DNA from: Nitrospirillum amazonense
Lineage (GTDB): Bacteria; Pseudomonadota; Alphaproteobacteria; Azospirillales; Azospirillaceae
NCBI RefSeq assembly: GCF_007828035.1
Contig: NZ_VITV01000002.1
Span: forward strand, 496,001 to 560,000
Length of the DNA stretch: 64,000 nt
Direction: 5' to 3'
A program made the position numbers and the translations under genes. Numbering within the stretch: the stretch's first letter is position 1; each line of letters begins with the position of its first letter. Below, piece by piece: positions 1 through 12,454 of this stretch. The notes beneath the pieces are model-generated. The model was not told where the DNA came from. It searched no databases and saw only the letters and a program-made list of their open reading frames with translations.

Positions 1-1
1 C

Positions 2-523
2 TTCTTTTCATCGTTCAAGATACGGGTCAGCGCCGACGCCGTCACGGCGAACCAGGACCGCATCCTGCACGACGCGGTCGCGGCCGGCCCCATCTCCCGC
101 CGCTTCGCCGACTTGTATGCCACTGCCCATCCCGGCGCCGTCGTGGACTTCACCCTTCCGGAAACGCAGCCCAATCCGGGCGGACGGTTCCAGGGCACGG
201 TGTACGCCCTGATTGATCGGCACACCTATTCCAACGGGGTGGCCGTTGCCGCCACCATCCAGGACTATGGGTTCGGCAAGGTCCTGGGGGAGGCGACCAC
301 CGACATGGCGACCGCCTATGGCGCTATGGAACGGTTCACACTGCCCATCACGAGCATCACCGTGGGCTTTCCCAAGGCGCACATCGTGCGGCCCAACGGC
401 GACACGCGGCCCCGGGGGGTGACGCCAGACATCGCCATCCCGGCGCCTTTGATCGAAACGCCCGACGACGCCATGCTTCAGCGCGCGGCAGAGATCGCCG
501 CCACGGACCCAGCCCTGCACTGA
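2..523 (+). CDS. S41 family peptidase, C-terminal part (5' truncated by window)
   Basis: The reading frame is open from the left edge and gives 173 residues before a TGA stop, so the N-terminus lies outside the window. The segment around HTYSNGVAVAA, followed about 20 residues later by GFGKVLGEATTD, resembles the catalytic core of C-terminal-processing (tail-specific, S41) peptidases, where a Ser in a short turn and a downstream Lys form the dyad. The end, RPNGDTRPRGVTPDIAIPAP, matches the usual C-terminal strand of this fold. Such enzymes are usually secreted or periplasmic, but the signal region cannot be seen here. Family assignment is good; substrate and physiological role are unknown. 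Confidence 0.75.
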   Translation, partial: FFSSFKIRVSADAVTANQDRILHDAVAAGPISRRFADLYATAHPGAVVDFTLPETQPNPGGRFQGTVYALIDRHTYSNGVAVAATIQDYGFGKVLGEATTDMATAYGAMERFTLPITSITVGFPKAHIVRPNGDTRPRGVTPDIAIPAPLIETPDDAMLQRAAEIAATDPALH

Positions 524-532
524 AAGTCCGGC

Positions 533-844
533 TCAACCCTTCTTCACGAACTCCGCCCGCAGCACGAGGCCCTTGATGGTGTCGTGGCGGCAGTCGATCT
601 CCTGCGCGTCGCCGGTCAGGCGGATGGAACGGATGACCGTGCCGCGCTTCAGCACCTGGTTGGCGCCCTTGACCTTCAGGTCCTTGATCAGGGTGACGCT
701 GTCGCCGTCGGCCAGCAGGTTGCCCACGGAATCCCGCACCTCGACTGTACTGGCAGCCGCCGCGTTGGCCGCCGCTTGGCTGGCCGGGATCCATTCGCCG
801 CTGGCCTCGTCATAGACGAACTCTTCATCGGACGAACTATTCAT
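533..844 (-). CDS. phnA: PhnA/YjdM-like protein lacking the zinc ribbon
   Basis: This 103-residue protein carries the conserved PhnA C-terminal domain. LLADGDSVTLIKDLKVKGA and the end LRAEFVKKG are nearly the textbook family sequence. Despite the name, PhnA/YjdM is not established as a phosphonate enzyme and its role is unclear. The usual N-terminal CxxC...CxxC zinc ribbon is absent; in its place is a short acidic stretch (MNSSSDEEFVYDEASGEW). The ATG at 844 is preferred because GAGG lies 7-10 bases upstream; a longer frame reaching 874 has no comparable site. It is convergent with the S41 gene, with only 9 bases between them. Confidence 0.85.
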   Translation of the reverse strand: MNSSSDEEFVYDEASGEWIPASQAAANAAAASTVEVRDSVGNLLADGDSVTLIKDLKVKGANQVLKRGTVIRSIRLTGDAQEIDCRHDTIKGLVLRAEFVKKG

Positions 845-1065
845 CGGGAACCTCAATCTCTGGGTATGAGCCACCGTCGCCCGGTGACGCCGAGATGGCG
901 CGGGCGCGGTAGCGTGGGTGTGCCTATCATTGGGCCGGTGGATCGGGGCGCCGGCACGCCGCCGCCGGGAAGGTAGCGGACAGACCGGCAGCCGTCACGC
1001 CTGAAAGCCCCGGCGGTGCTACACTGGCCGCACAACGGCATTGCTTCATTCGGGAGCCTCACCTC

Positions 1066-1431
1066 ATGACCGACCTTCCCCAGGATCTCCAGGGCACGCG
1101 GGTGCTGGTCTGCGCGGCGGAGGGGCCGCTGCTGACCGGCGACCAGGACGCCGTGCCCCTGATCGGCCTGGCGTGGGAGCATGGTGCCCGGTTGGTGGCC
1201 ATCCCCCTCAGCCGCTTGGGCGCCGGCTTCCTGACGCTGGCTACGGGCCAGGCGGGGGCCGTCATCCAGAAGTTCGCCACCTACCAGTTGCGCCCCGTCA
1301 TCGTGGGCGACGTCAGCGCCTGGATGGCCAGCAGCGGGGCCCTGCGAGATTTCATCTATGAGGCCAACCGGGGCCAAGTCGTATGGTTCGTGGACGATCT
1401 GGCGGCCCTGGAACGGCGGCTGGCGCCTTGA
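1066..1431 (+). CDS. DUF4180 domain-containing protein
   Basis: The protein has 121 residues and is probably cytosolic, with no signal peptide or membrane segment. The pattern FLTLATGQAGAVIQKFATYQ followed by RPVIVGDVS and SSGALRDFIYEANRG is characteristic of DUF4180, a small family of unknown biochemical function common in bacteria. GGGAG lies 9 bases upstream of the ATG. It is monocistronic: a PhnA-like gene points away upstream, and a hairpin terminator followed by an oppositely oriented tRNA lies downstream. No function can be assigned. Confidence 0.8.
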   Translation: MTDLPQDLQGTRVLVCAAEGPLLTGDQDAVPLIGLAWEHGARLVAIPLSRLGAGFLTLATGQAGAVIQKFATYQLRPVIVGDVSAWMASSGALRDFIYEANRGQVVWFVDDLAALERRLAP

Positions 1432-1470
1432 ATGGCCGGCATCGTCACGCGGCCGGAACCAGAAACGACA

Positions 1471-1492
1471 AAGCCGCCCCAAGGGGCGGCTT
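1471..1492. terminator. Bidirectional hairpin terminator
   Basis: The arms AAGCCGCCCC and GGGGCGGCTT form a perfect 10-base inverted repeat around AA; in practice the loop will be wider. It sits between the convergent DUF4180 gene (+) and tRNA-Ser (-) and can end both transcripts. T-runs are short on either side. Confidence 0.65.
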
Positions 1493-1532
1493 GTCCGTTC
1501 ACTTAGCCCATGATGTGGCTTGCGCTAAATGA

Positions 1533-1624
1533 TGGCGGAGGGGATGGGATTCGAACCCACGGTACCAGTTTCCCGGTACGACGGTTTAGCAAACCGTTGC
1601 CTTCAGCCACTCGGCCACCCCTCC
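1533..1624 (-). tRNA. tRNA-Ser (anticodon GCT)
   Basis: On the minus strand the sequence starts GGAGGGGTGGCCGAGTGG and ends CCCCTCCGCCA, so the 7-bp acceptor stem pairs perfectly and CCA is encoded. The anticodon arm reads GGTTTGCTAAACC with GCT as anticodon, decoding AGC/AGU. There is a long variable arm (CGTACCGGGAAACTGGTACC region), as expected for a class II serine tRNA. The T arm contains GGGTTCGAATCCC. Its length with CCA is 92 bases. Confidence 0.97.
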
Positions 1625-1710
1625 GTCCACCGACTGTCGTCGGCGGTTCGCGTATGTACTCGGGCGGCGGCCCCCTTGTCAACGATAACGGTGAGGAAAA
1701 ATCGCGGGAA

Positions 1711-1738
1711 AATGAAAAGGGGGACCAACCGGCCCCCC
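1711..1738 (-). terminator. Rho-independent terminator of gatB
   Basis: Read on the minus strand, a GGGGG...CCCCC stem with a 9-base loop is followed by TTTTCATTTT. It lies about 100 bases beyond the gatB stop codon. Confidence 0.6.
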
Positions 1739-1833
1739 TGCCCACGCCCCACCCAGGATGTCCCCGGTGCGGCACCCTTTTTTTCCTGCCGGACCAAGGC
1801 GCAAGGGCCCGGCCCTCACCTTAAGCCTGCGCT

Positions 1834-3300
1834 TCAGCCCTTCAGCTTGGCGGTCAGGATCTCGTTCACCAGGGCGGGATTCGCCTTGCCCTGGGTGGCC
1901 TTCATGACCTGGCCGACGAAGAAGCCGAACAGCTTGTCCTTGCCGCTGCGGAACTCCGCCACCTTGTCGGCGTTGGCCGCCATCACGGCCGCGATGGCCT
2001 GGTCGATGGCGCCCGTGTCGGTCACCTGGCGCAGTCCCTTCTCCTCCACGATCTGGGCGGCGGGCTTGCCCGTCTCCAGCATGTCGGCGAACACCTCCTT
2101 GGCGATGCGGCCGGAGATGGTGTTGTCCGCGATCAGGTCGATCAGGCCGCCCAGCGCCGCGGCGTTGATGGGCGAGCTGTCGATATCGGCGCCCGTCTTG
2201 TTCAGGGCGCCCAGCAGATCGCCGATGACGAAGTTGGCCGCCATCTTGGGATCGCGCCCCCGGGCCACCTCTTCATAGAAGTCGGCGCGCGACCGTTCGG
2301 CCACCAGCACCCCGGCGTCATAGACCGGCAGCTTGTAGTCGGCCATGAAACGGGCCTTCTTCTCATCCGGCAGTTCCGGCAGGGTGCGCTTGATCTCCTC
2401 GACCCAGGCGGCGTCCAGTTCCAGCGGCAGCAGATCCGGATCGGGGAAGTAACGGTAGTCGTGCGCCTCCTCCTTGGAGCGCATGGACCGCGTCTCACCC
2501 TTGTTCGGGTCCCATAGGCGGGTTTCCTGCACCACCACGCCGCCGTCCTCGATCAGCGCCACCTGACGCTGGGCCTCATACTCGATGGCCTGCTGGACAT
2601 AACGGATGGAGTTGACGTTCTTCGTCTCCGTCCGGGTGCCATACTTCTCACCCGGCTTGCGCACCGACACGTTGATGTCGCAGCGCATGGAGCCTTCCTC
2701 CATGTTGCCGTCGCAGGTGCCGAGATAGCGCAGGATGGTGCGCAGCTTGCGCAGGTAGGCGGCGGCCTCCTCCGGTGTGCGCATGTCGGGTTCCGACACG
2801 ATTTCCATCAGGGCCACACCCGACCGGTTCAGGTCGATGTAGGTCTTGGTCGGGTTCTGGTCGTGCAGGCTCTTGCCCGCGTCCATCTCCAGGTGCAGGC
2901 GGGTAATGCCCACCTCGCGGGTGGAGCCGTCCGCCAGATCCAGCACGATGGTGCCATGGCCGACGATGGGCTGCTGGAACTGGCTGATCTGGTAGCCGGA
3001 GGGCAGGTCGGCATAGAAATAGTTCTTGCGGTCGAAGACCGAGCGCAGATTGATCTGCGCCTTCAGACCCAGGCCCGTGCGCACCGCCTGCTCCACGCAG
3101 ACCTCGTTGATCACCGGCAGCATGCCGGGAAAGCCCGCGTCCACGAAGCTGACTTGGCTATTGGGCGCGGCGCCGAAGGCGGTCGCCGCCCCGCTGAACA
3201 ACTTGGCATTTGAGACGACCTGGGCATGGACCTCCAGCCCGATCACCACTTCCCATTCGCCCGTCTCGCCTGCAATCCGATAAGCCATCGTCTTCGCCAT
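1834..3300 (-). CDS. gatB: Asp-tRNA(Asn)/Glu-tRNA(Gln) amidotransferase subunit B
   Basis: GatB is the subunit of GatCAB that recognises mischarged Glu-tRNA(Gln) or Asp-tRNA(Asn) and activates the carboxylate for transamidation. The 488 residues cover the whole family: [14 protein letters not shown] at the N-terminus, the kinase-like core with [15 protein letters not shown], the [24 protein letters not shown] segment (residues about 215-235), and the C-terminal YqeY-like tail ending [13 protein letters not shown]. The ATG at 3300 ([12 protein letters not shown]) is used; an in-frame TTG lies 9 bases upstream and another ATG 12 bases downstream. gatC and gatA are not adjacent: the upstream neighbour is a divergent chemoreceptor, so the other subunits must be encoded elsewhere. 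Confidence 0.97.
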   Translation of the reverse strand: MAKTMAYRIAGETGEWEVVIGLEVHAQVVSNAKLFSGAATAFGAAPNSQVSFVDAGFPGMLPVINEVCVEQAVRTGLGLKAQINLRSVFDRKNYFYADLPSGYQISQFQQPIVGHGTIVLDLADGSTREVGITRLHLEMDAGKSLHDQNPTKTYIDLNRSGVALMEIVSEPDMRTPEEAAAYLRKLRTILRYLGTCDGNMEEGSMRCDINVSVRKPGEKYGTRTETKNVNSIRYVQQAIEYEAQRQVALIEDGGVVVQETRLWDPNKGETRSMRSKEEAHDYRYFPDPDLLPLELDAAWVEEIKRTLPELPDEKKARFMADYKLPVYDAGVLVAERSRADFYEEVARGRDPKMAANFVIGDLLGALNKTGADIDSSPINAAALGGLIDLIADNTISGRIAKEVFADMLETGKPAAQIVEEKGLRQVTDTGAIDQAIAAVMAANADKVAEFRSGKDKLFGFFVGQVMKATQGKANPALVNEILTAKLKG

Positions 3301-3442
3301 CAAGTCCAATCATGGAGTGAGGGGTTTTCATGGCCGGAATCGCGTGAAAACGCAACCGGCTTGGGCGCCGGTGCAGCCCGGCGCCCATCAGGGCCGCTGC
3401 CGCCCCCGCGACGGGTTACCCACTAAAAGTTGAAGTTTGAGA

Positions 3443-3465
3443 ACCATTATTTTATTTTCAATGGT
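3443..3465. promoter_or_regulatory. Inverted repeat in AT-rich gatB/chemoreceptor intergenic region
   Basis: ACCATT and AATGGT flank an 11-base AT-only spacer apart from one C. This is the most AT-rich part of the 260-bp divergent region between gatB (-) and the chemoreceptor (+). It could be an operator or a promoter-proximal hairpin. No specific regulator is proposed. Confidence 0.3.
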
Positions 3466-3560
3466 GAAATAAGCATGGAAATTCAGCGCGGAAATTAAGA
3501 CATCATCAACCTCTCATCTAGTACCTACGGCCTAACCCTTTTCGTAACAGGATTGCCACG

Positions 3561-5780
3561 ATGCTCCAGTCCCTGAAGATCGCCCACAAGCTGGGCCTGG
3601 CCGTCCTGCTTTTCCTGGTTCCCGTGGGTTACCTGCTGTACGCCCTGATCACACAGCAGCAGATTTCCATCGATTTCGCGGCCAAGGAACTGGCCGGCAC
3701 CGCCTATCTGAGGGGGCTGCAGACCGTGCAGGCCCGCCTGGCCGCCGCGGAAACGGGCGGGGCCGCTGTGGATACGGCCGGCAGTGCTGCCACCGTGCGC
3801 CAGTTGCAGGCCACCTGGGGCCAGGACATGGAGAGCGCCGGCAAGGCCGACGAGCTGCTGGCGGCCCTGGGCAAGAAGGACGCCGCCGCCGCCCGGACGG
3901 CCCTGCGCGCGCTGATCGCCCAGATCGGTGATAAGTCCAACCTGATCCTGGATCCGGACCTGGACAGCTTCTATGTCATGGACATTGTCCTGGTCAAACT
4001 GCCCGACCTGCAGGACCAGACCACGGGCCTGCGGGCGGTGACGCATCAGGCGGGGGACAACAAGGTGGACCTGTTCGTCGCCCTGGGCGGGGTCAAGTCC
4101 CTGCTGTCCGGCGTCGATTCCTCCGCAACCTCCGCTTACGGCGGCAATGCCGACGGCAGCGTGAAAAAGGCCCTGGAGGCCCCGGTCGGCGCCCTGCAGA
4201 AAGCCGCCGCCACGCTGACCGCCGGTGCCGAGAAGGGCAGCGTGGCCGACGCGGACACGCTGTCGGCGCTGAAGACGCAGGACGCGCTGTACACCGTCGC
4301 GTCGGCCGACCTGGAGCGCTTGCTGAACGCGCGGATCAGCGGTTTCAAGGCGACGCAGCTGCGCGTGCTGCTGATCTCGCTGGCGTTGTTCGCGGTCGCC
4401 GGCGGCGCCGTCTACGTGGTGGTGCGCCGCTTTGTCATCAACCCGCTGAGCGACCTCACCGGCGCCATGTCGGGCCTGGCGCAAGGCCGCCTGGATACCA
4501 GCATCGCCCACGCCGACAATGGGGACGAGGTCGGCGCCATGGCCCGCGCCCTGGTCGTCTTCAAGGAGAATGCCCAGCGCACCCATGCGCTGGAAGCGGC
4601 GCAGACCCTGGAACAGGAAAAGCGGCTGCGCCGCCAGCAGGCGCTGGAAACCCTGACCAAGGATTTCCAGCTGGCCATCAGCGCCGAGTTGCGGGGCATG
4701 GCCGCCGCCGCCACGGAACTGGAGGCCACCGCCGGCTCGCTGGCCAGCCAAGCCGACAACACCGCCGCCCGCACCCAGGCCGCCGACGACAGCGCCGCCC
4801 GCGCCACGGCCAACACCCAGACGGTGGCGGCGGCGACGGAGCAGCTGGCCGCCAGCAGCAACGAGATCGGCGCGCAGGCGGAGCAGACCGCCGCCACCAC
4901 CAAGACGGCTGTGCAGGAGGCGGAGCATGCCCGCAACGTGGTGGATGAACTGGCCACAGTGGCCGAGAGCGTGAACGAGGTGGTGCGCTTCATCCAGACC
5001 ATCGCCGCGCAAACCAACCTGCTGGCGCTGAACGCCACCATCGAGGCGGCACGCGCCGGCGAGGCCGGCAAGGGGTTCGCCGTGGTGGCGACCGAGGTCA
5101 AGAGCCTGGCCAACCAAACGGCACAGGCGACGGAAGACATCCAGGCGCGGGTCGGCGGTGTGAAGGCCGCGGCCGACAACGCCATCGGCATCATCAACCG
5201 CATCGCCACCACCATCGGCGTCGTTGACGGCAATTCCGGCGCCATCGCCGCGGCCGTCAGCCAGCAGAGCGCCGCCACCAGCGAAATCAGCCGCAACGTC
5301 GCGGAGGCCGCCGCGCGCACGCAGGAGGTGACGGAATCCCTGACCCTGGTGCGGGATAGCGCGGAATTCACCAAGGAAGCCTCTGGGCAATTGCTGGTCG
5401 CCGCCAACGAGCTGTCGCGGCAGTCGGAGCAGCTGCGCACGGACGTGGAACATTTCCTGGTCGCCATGCAGACGGCCGAGGATCGTCGCCAGTTCGACCG
5501 CCACGACATCGACCTGCCGGCCCGCGTGGGGGCGCCGGGCGCCGCCCTTTCCGGTCCCGCGACGCATCGCCTGGTCAATATCGGCCGGGGTGGTTGCGCC
5601 GTGAGCGGCCCTGCCATCGGCGGCGCCGGCCATGAGGTCGAGATCGACGTGGATGGCCGCCGTTTCCGGGGACGCGTCACCGCCCAGGAGGGCGACACCA
5701 CGCGCGTCCAATTCCGCCTGACCGATGAGGCCGCCCAGGCGGTGGACGCCCTGGTGGCCCGACACCGGGCCGCCGCCTGA
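3561..5780 (+). CDS. Methyl-accepting chemotaxis protein with C-terminal PilZ domain
   Basis: This 739-residue transmembrane chemoreceptor should signal through CheA/CheW to bias flagellar rotation. Residues about 8-30 form TM1, a periplasmic helical sensor region follows to about 270, and TM2 is [16 protein letters not shown] and onward. HAMP begins at [12 protein letters not shown]. The signalling hairpin tip contains [20 protein letters not shown] and the [15 protein letters not shown] segment. From about residue 638 a PilZ domain is appended: RRQFDRHD (RxxxR-type c-di-GMP contact) and [10 protein letters not shown], corresponding to the (D/N)xSxxG motif with Gly in place of Ser. Azospirillum Tlp1 has the same architecture, so c-di-GMP modulation of taxis is plausible. 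The ligand is unknown. It is divergent from gatB. Confidence 0.93.
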   Translation: MLQSLKIAHKLGLAVLLFLVPVGYLLYALITQQQISIDFAAKELAGTAYLRGLQTVQARLAAAETGGAAVDTAGSAATVRQLQATWGQDMESAGKADELLAALGKKDAAAARTALRALIAQIGDKSNLILDPDLDSFYVMDIVLVKLPDLQDQTTGLRAVTHQAGDNKVDLFVALGGVKSLLSGVDSSATSAYGGNADGSVKKALEAPVGALQKAAATLTAGAEKGSVADADTLSALKTQDALYTVASADLERLLNARISGFKATQLRVLLISLALFAVAGGAVYVVVRRFVINPLSDLTGAMSGLAQGRLDTSIAHADNGDEVGAMARALVVFKENAQRTHALEAAQTLEQEKRLRRQQALETLTKDFQLAISAELRGMAAAATELEATAGSLASQADNTAARTQAADDSAARATANTQTVAAATEQLAASSNEIGAQAEQTAATTKTAVQEAEHARNVVDELATVAESVNEVVRFIQTIAAQTNLLALNATIEAARAGEAGKGFAVVATEVKSLANQTAQATEDIQARVGGVKAAADNAIGIINRIATTIGVVDGNSGAIAAAVSQQSAATSEISRNVAEAAARTQEVTESLTLVRDSAEFTKEASGQLLVAANELSRQSEQLRTDVEHFLVAMQTAEDRRQFDRHDIDLPARVGAPGAALSGPATHRLVNIGRGGCAVSGPAIGGAGHEVEIDVDGRRFRGRVTAQEGDTTRVQFRLTDEAAQAVDALVARHRAAA

Positions 5781-5944
5781 TCGGGTGTATTTTAAGACCG
5801 TGAAAGATAGGACGCCGAATCACCGGAGTCCAAACAAGCGGCAATTCAATACCTATAAGTATAGAGTTGGGGATGTGGGGTTAATCCTAACGATTTCTTC
5901 AGGCAAACTGGCAAAGATGGCCGCTGAAGAATCGTGAGGCCGGG

Positions 5945-9466
<3,522 letters not shown>

Positions 9467-9488
9467 CGGCCGCCGCAGCGCCTGTGGA

Positions 9489-10526
9489 TCAAACCTGCTG
9501 GATGGCCGACAGCAGCCAGCGGCCGCCGTCCGCGCGCACGAAAGTCCAGAGTTCCTGCACCTCCTCCGCGTGGCGGTCGTCGCCGGACACGACGCGGCCG
9601 GTGTTCTCATCCACCGTCCAGTCGCGGGCGCGCCAGCGCAGCAGGGCGGTGCAGTAAGTGCGGCCGTCCTCGTGCCAGCTTTCCACCACGTCGCCCTTCA
9701 CCAGATGGACGTCGGCCACCAGATTGCGGACGCCCCGGCTCTGGTTCTCCGTCATCTCTTCGCCGTAGTAGGACAGCATCTCCGGCGTCAGGTGGCGGCG
9801 CAGGGCCGTCAGGTCGCCCTTGCTCCAGCTGTCCATGACGCCGGTCAGGATCTGCTCGAACGCCGAGAGGTCCTGGCCCTGCATCTGCACGCCGATGGCG
9901 GGTACCGGCGCGGGCGGCGGCACCGACGCGCCCCCCTGGGTGTAGCCGCCGCCGAAGGGCATGGCCTGGTAAGGCGCGTCCTGCGGCGGGTACATCTCAT
10001 ACGTCATGCCCGACGCCGGGGCCGTGCGCGGACCGCTGATGGCCATGCGCACCAGGCGGTAAATCAGGTAGGCGATGCCCAGCATGATCAGCAGACGCAG
10101 GAAGCCGCCGAAGGCCCCACCCGAGCCGCTGCCGTAATCGCCGCCCACGCCATAGCCGTGATGGCCAAACAGCGAGTTGTAGAGGCTGGCGCCCAGGAAG
10201 CCGCCCATCATGCCGGACAGGAAGGGATGGCGCTGGGTGAAGCTGGGCTGGGCGAATCCCGGCTGGGCGAACGGCTGCTGGAAGGCCGGGCGCGGCTGGT
10301 AAGCCGGCGCGGCGGGTGCTGCGGGCGCGGCCGCCGGGGGCGGGGTGATGCTGCGCTGGATGGGCTGGCCCGTCACCGAGGGGGTGGCGGGCGTGGTGTA
10401 GGTCCGGCTGCCGCGGCTGCCGGAACTGGAACTGCGGCCCGGGCGGGCGTCGGCAGCCAGGGGCGCCAAGGCCAGGGACACCGCCAGCACGGCGGCGACC
10501 GCACGCGAACCAAACCGACCGAACAT
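9489..10526 (-). CDS. Tim44-like domain protein, secreted or membrane-anchored
   Basis: A signal peptide (FGSRAVAAVLAVSLALAPLAADA) leads the 345-residue protein. It is followed by a low-complexity Ser/Pro/Ala/Gln segment, then a glycine-rich stretch (GGFLGASLYNSLFG), a transmembrane helix (FLRLLIMLGIAYLIYRLV, about residues 160-178) and a C-terminal Tim44-like domain of about 140 residues (FEQILTGVMDSWSKGDLTAL to the end). Tim44 is the mitochondrial import-motor tether; bacterial homologues with a Gly-rich TM region are widespread and of unclear function. The ATG at 10526 has GGGGGAG 5-11 bases upstream, so the upstream extension of the frame is discarded. It is divergent from the S10 peptidase and convergent with the hybrid kinase. 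Confidence 0.85.
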   Translation of the reverse strand: MFGRFGSRAVAAVLAVSLALAPLAADARPGRSSSSGSRGSRTYTTPATPSVTGQPIQRSITPPPAAAPAAPAAPAYQPRPAFQQPFAQPGFAQPSFTQRHPFLSGMMGGFLGASLYNSLFGHHGYGVGGDYGSGSGGAFGGFLRLLIMLGIAYLIYRLVRMAISGPRTAPASGMTYEMYPPQDAPYQAMPFGGGYTQGGASVPPPAPVPAIGVQMQGQDLSAFEQILTGVMDSWSKGDLTALRRHLTPEMLSYYGEEMTENQSRGVRNLVADVHLVKGDVVESWHEDGRTYCTALLRWRARDWTVDENTGRVVSGDDRHAEEVQELWTFVRADGGRWLLSAIQQV

Positions 10527-10545
10527 TCTCTCTCCCCCTAAACAA

Positions 10546-10567
10546 TGGGACCGATCTTTCGGTCCCA
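10546..10567. promoter_or_regulatory. Perfect inverted repeat upstream of the Tim44-like gene
   Basis: The 9-base arms TGGGACCGA and TCGGTCCCA flank TCTT, 20 bases before the ATG at 10526. This position suits an operator or a 5'-leader hairpin. GATGGGACC recurs as a half-site near 10668 in the same divergent region. Another perfect palindrome, GCAAATTTGC, lies at 10602-10611. Confidence 0.45.
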
Positions 10568-10785
10568 CCCAAATGTGGCCACCCTAATGTGGGGCCCCTT
10601 TGCAAATTTGCGAGGGCCACTGCCGCATCGGCACGCCATACCGCTTTTCGGCGGCCCGCGACAGATGGGACCTTTGCCCGCAGGCCTTCCGCGTGTCTAG
10701 ACTGCACCCAAGCCCGGGCCGGCACTGCGGGGAAGCATCGGACGCCGGGCAACAACGAAACCAGGGGTTATGGGGGTTACTACAC

Positions 10786-12366
10786 ATGCCTGCACCGAAG
10801 TGGAAGCTGGCGGCCCTGCTGGCCGGCACGGCCATGGTCTTGCTGACCACGCACATGGCCATCACCAGCACGCCCGCCAACGCCGGCGACAAGCCGGCAG
10901 TCGATCAGGCCAAGGGCGACGACAAGGCGTCAGCCGATAAAGACTGGACGCCCAAGCACTTCACCGCCGACCGCAGCGGCACCTTCAACGGCAAGCGCGT
11001 GGACTACCAGGTGCAGGCCGGCGAAACCCACCTGGTGAACGACAAGGAGGAGGACGCGGCCACTGTCTTCTCCACCGCCTACCTGAAGAAGGGCGTGAAG
11101 GACGCGACCCAGCGCCCGCTGATCTTCCTGTTCAATGGCGGACCCGGCTCCGCCAGCCTGTGGCTGCACATGGGCGCCTGGGGCCCGAAGCGCGTGGACG
11201 TGCCCAGCGACGCCACCAGCGCCGGCAGCCCGCCCTACCCCCTGAAGGACAACCCGCAGAGCCTGCTGGACGTGGCCGACCTGGTGTTCATCGATCCGGT
11301 GGGCACCGGCTACAGCCGCCTGCTGCCCAAGGGGGAGGAGAAGGACTATTACGGCGTGAAGCAGGACGCCCATTCCATCGCGCAGTTCATGCGCCGCTGG
11401 CTGACCGAGCACAAGCGCTGGAACTCCCCCGTCTTCATCGGCGGTGAGAGCTACGGCGGCATGCGCATCGGCGCGCTGCTCCCCGAATTGCTGGAAAATG
11501 GCGCGCCCGTGGGCCTGAACGGCCTGATCGTCATCTCCGGCGCCGTCGACTACGGCGCATTCGAGTTCAACCGCGGCAACGACCTGCCCTACCCTGCCTT
11601 CCTGCCCAGCTATGCCGCCATCGCCTGGTACCACAAGAAGATCGCCGACACCGCCATGGGGTTCGACGCCTTCATGAACCAGGTGCGCAAGTTCGCGGTG
11701 GAGGAATATCCGGTGGCCCTGCTGAAGGGAAACCGCATGACCCCGGCGGAGCGCAAGGGCGTGATCGACAAGCTGGCGCGGTTCACCGGCCTGTCGCCCG
11801 CCTACCTGGACCACACCAACCTGCGCATCCGCGAGGTGCGCTTCGCCAAGGAACTGCTGCGCGACCAGGGCAAGATCACCGGCATCTACGATGGCCGCTA
11901 CACCGGCCAGGAGTACGATTCCGTGGGTGATCAGGTGGAAAGCGACCCGTCCAGCTACGGCATCGGCGCCGCCTTCGCCACCACGCTGCAGAGCTACCTG
12001 CTGAGCGACCTGAACATCAAGATGGACCGGGAGTACCGGACCAGCGGCGACGTGGGCAAGAACTGGGACTGGAAGACCTGGGGCGACGAGGGCGGCGGCT
12101 ATGCCAACGTGGCGCCCTGGTACGGCGACGCCATGCGCCAGAACCCCAAGCTGAAGGTGTTCATGGCCGGCGGCTGGTACGACCTGTCCGTGCCCTTCTT
12201 CTCAAACGAGAACGCCATGAACGCCAACGGCGTGCCCACGGACCGGGTGACCTTCAGCTATTACGAGGCCGGGCACATGATGTACCTGAACCGTGCCGCC
12301 CTGGACAAACTGACCGACGACGTCCGCCACTTCGTGAAGGCGGCCGCCCCGGGGGCGAGCGAGTAG
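10786..12366 (+). CDS. Secreted S10 family serine carboxypeptidase
   Basis: This 526-residue protein is related to peptidase family S10, whose members remove C-terminal residues at acidic pH. An N-terminal hydrophobic segment (LAALLAGTAMVLLTTHMAI) acts as signal peptide or anchor, so the enzyme is likely periplasmic. Diagnostic motifs are FLFNGGPGSASLWLHMGAWG (oxyanion region), VFIDPVGTGYSRLL, the nucleophile Ser in FIGGESYGGMR, the Asp in MAGGWYDLSVPFF and the His in YEAGHMMYLNR. The ATG at 10786 is chosen because it precedes the signal sequence directly and has GGGGG 10-14 bases upstream; the longer frame upstream has no secretory features. A strong terminator follows. A degraded second copy of its 3' third lies at 21320-21683, on the far side of the polysaccharide island. 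Confidence 0.92.
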   Translation: MPAPKWKLAALLAGTAMVLLTTHMAITSTPANAGDKPAVDQAKGDDKASADKDWTPKHFTADRSGTFNGKRVDYQVQAGETHLVNDKEEDAATVFSTAYLKKGVKDATQRPLIFLFNGGPGSASLWLHMGAWGPKRVDVPSDATSAGSPPYPLKDNPQSLLDVADLVFIDPVGTGYSRLLPKGEEKDYYGVKQDAHSIAQFMRRWLTEHKRWNSPVFIGGESYGGMRIGALLPELLENGAPVGLNGLIVISGAVDYGAFEFNRGNDLPYPAFLPSYAAIAWYHKKIADTAMGFDAFMNQVRKFAVEEYPVALLKGNRMTPAERKGVIDKLARFTGLSPAYLDHTNLRIREVRFAKELLRDQGKITGIYDGRYTGQEYDSVGDQVESDPSSYGIGAAFATTLQSYLLSDLNIKMDREYRTSGDVGKNWDWKTWGDEGGGYANVAPWYGDAMRQNPKLKVFMAGGWYDLSVPFFSNENAMNANGVPTDRVTFSYYEAGHMMYLNRAALDKLTDDVRHFVKAAAPGASE

Positions 12367-12373
12367 GACCGCG

Positions 12374-12411
12374 AGCCGGCGGGGCGGTCAGCGCCGCCCC
12401 GCCGGCTTTCT
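12374..12411 (+). terminator. Strong terminator after the S10 peptidase gene
   Basis: The 14-base arms AGCCGGCGGGGCGG and CCGCCCCGCCGGCT are perfect complements around the loop TCAGCG, followed by TTTC. The hairpin starts 8 bases after the stop codon. A mutated version of it is retained in the second copy near 21653-21683. Confidence 0.85.
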
Positions 12412-12454
12412 ACACGCGGATTCTGGCATCACCCGCATCCTGGCGGTGCGCGTC

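Noticed and set aside
3525-5765. 746-codon open frame on the minus strand
   Set aside because: It is antisense to the chemoreceptor gene and has a Gly/Arg/His/Gln-rich composition with no domain, typical of GC-rich shadow frames.
5725-5937. 70-codon frame between chemoreceptor and hybrid kinase
   Set aside because: It starts inside the PilZ coding region in another frame and shows no protein-like pattern.
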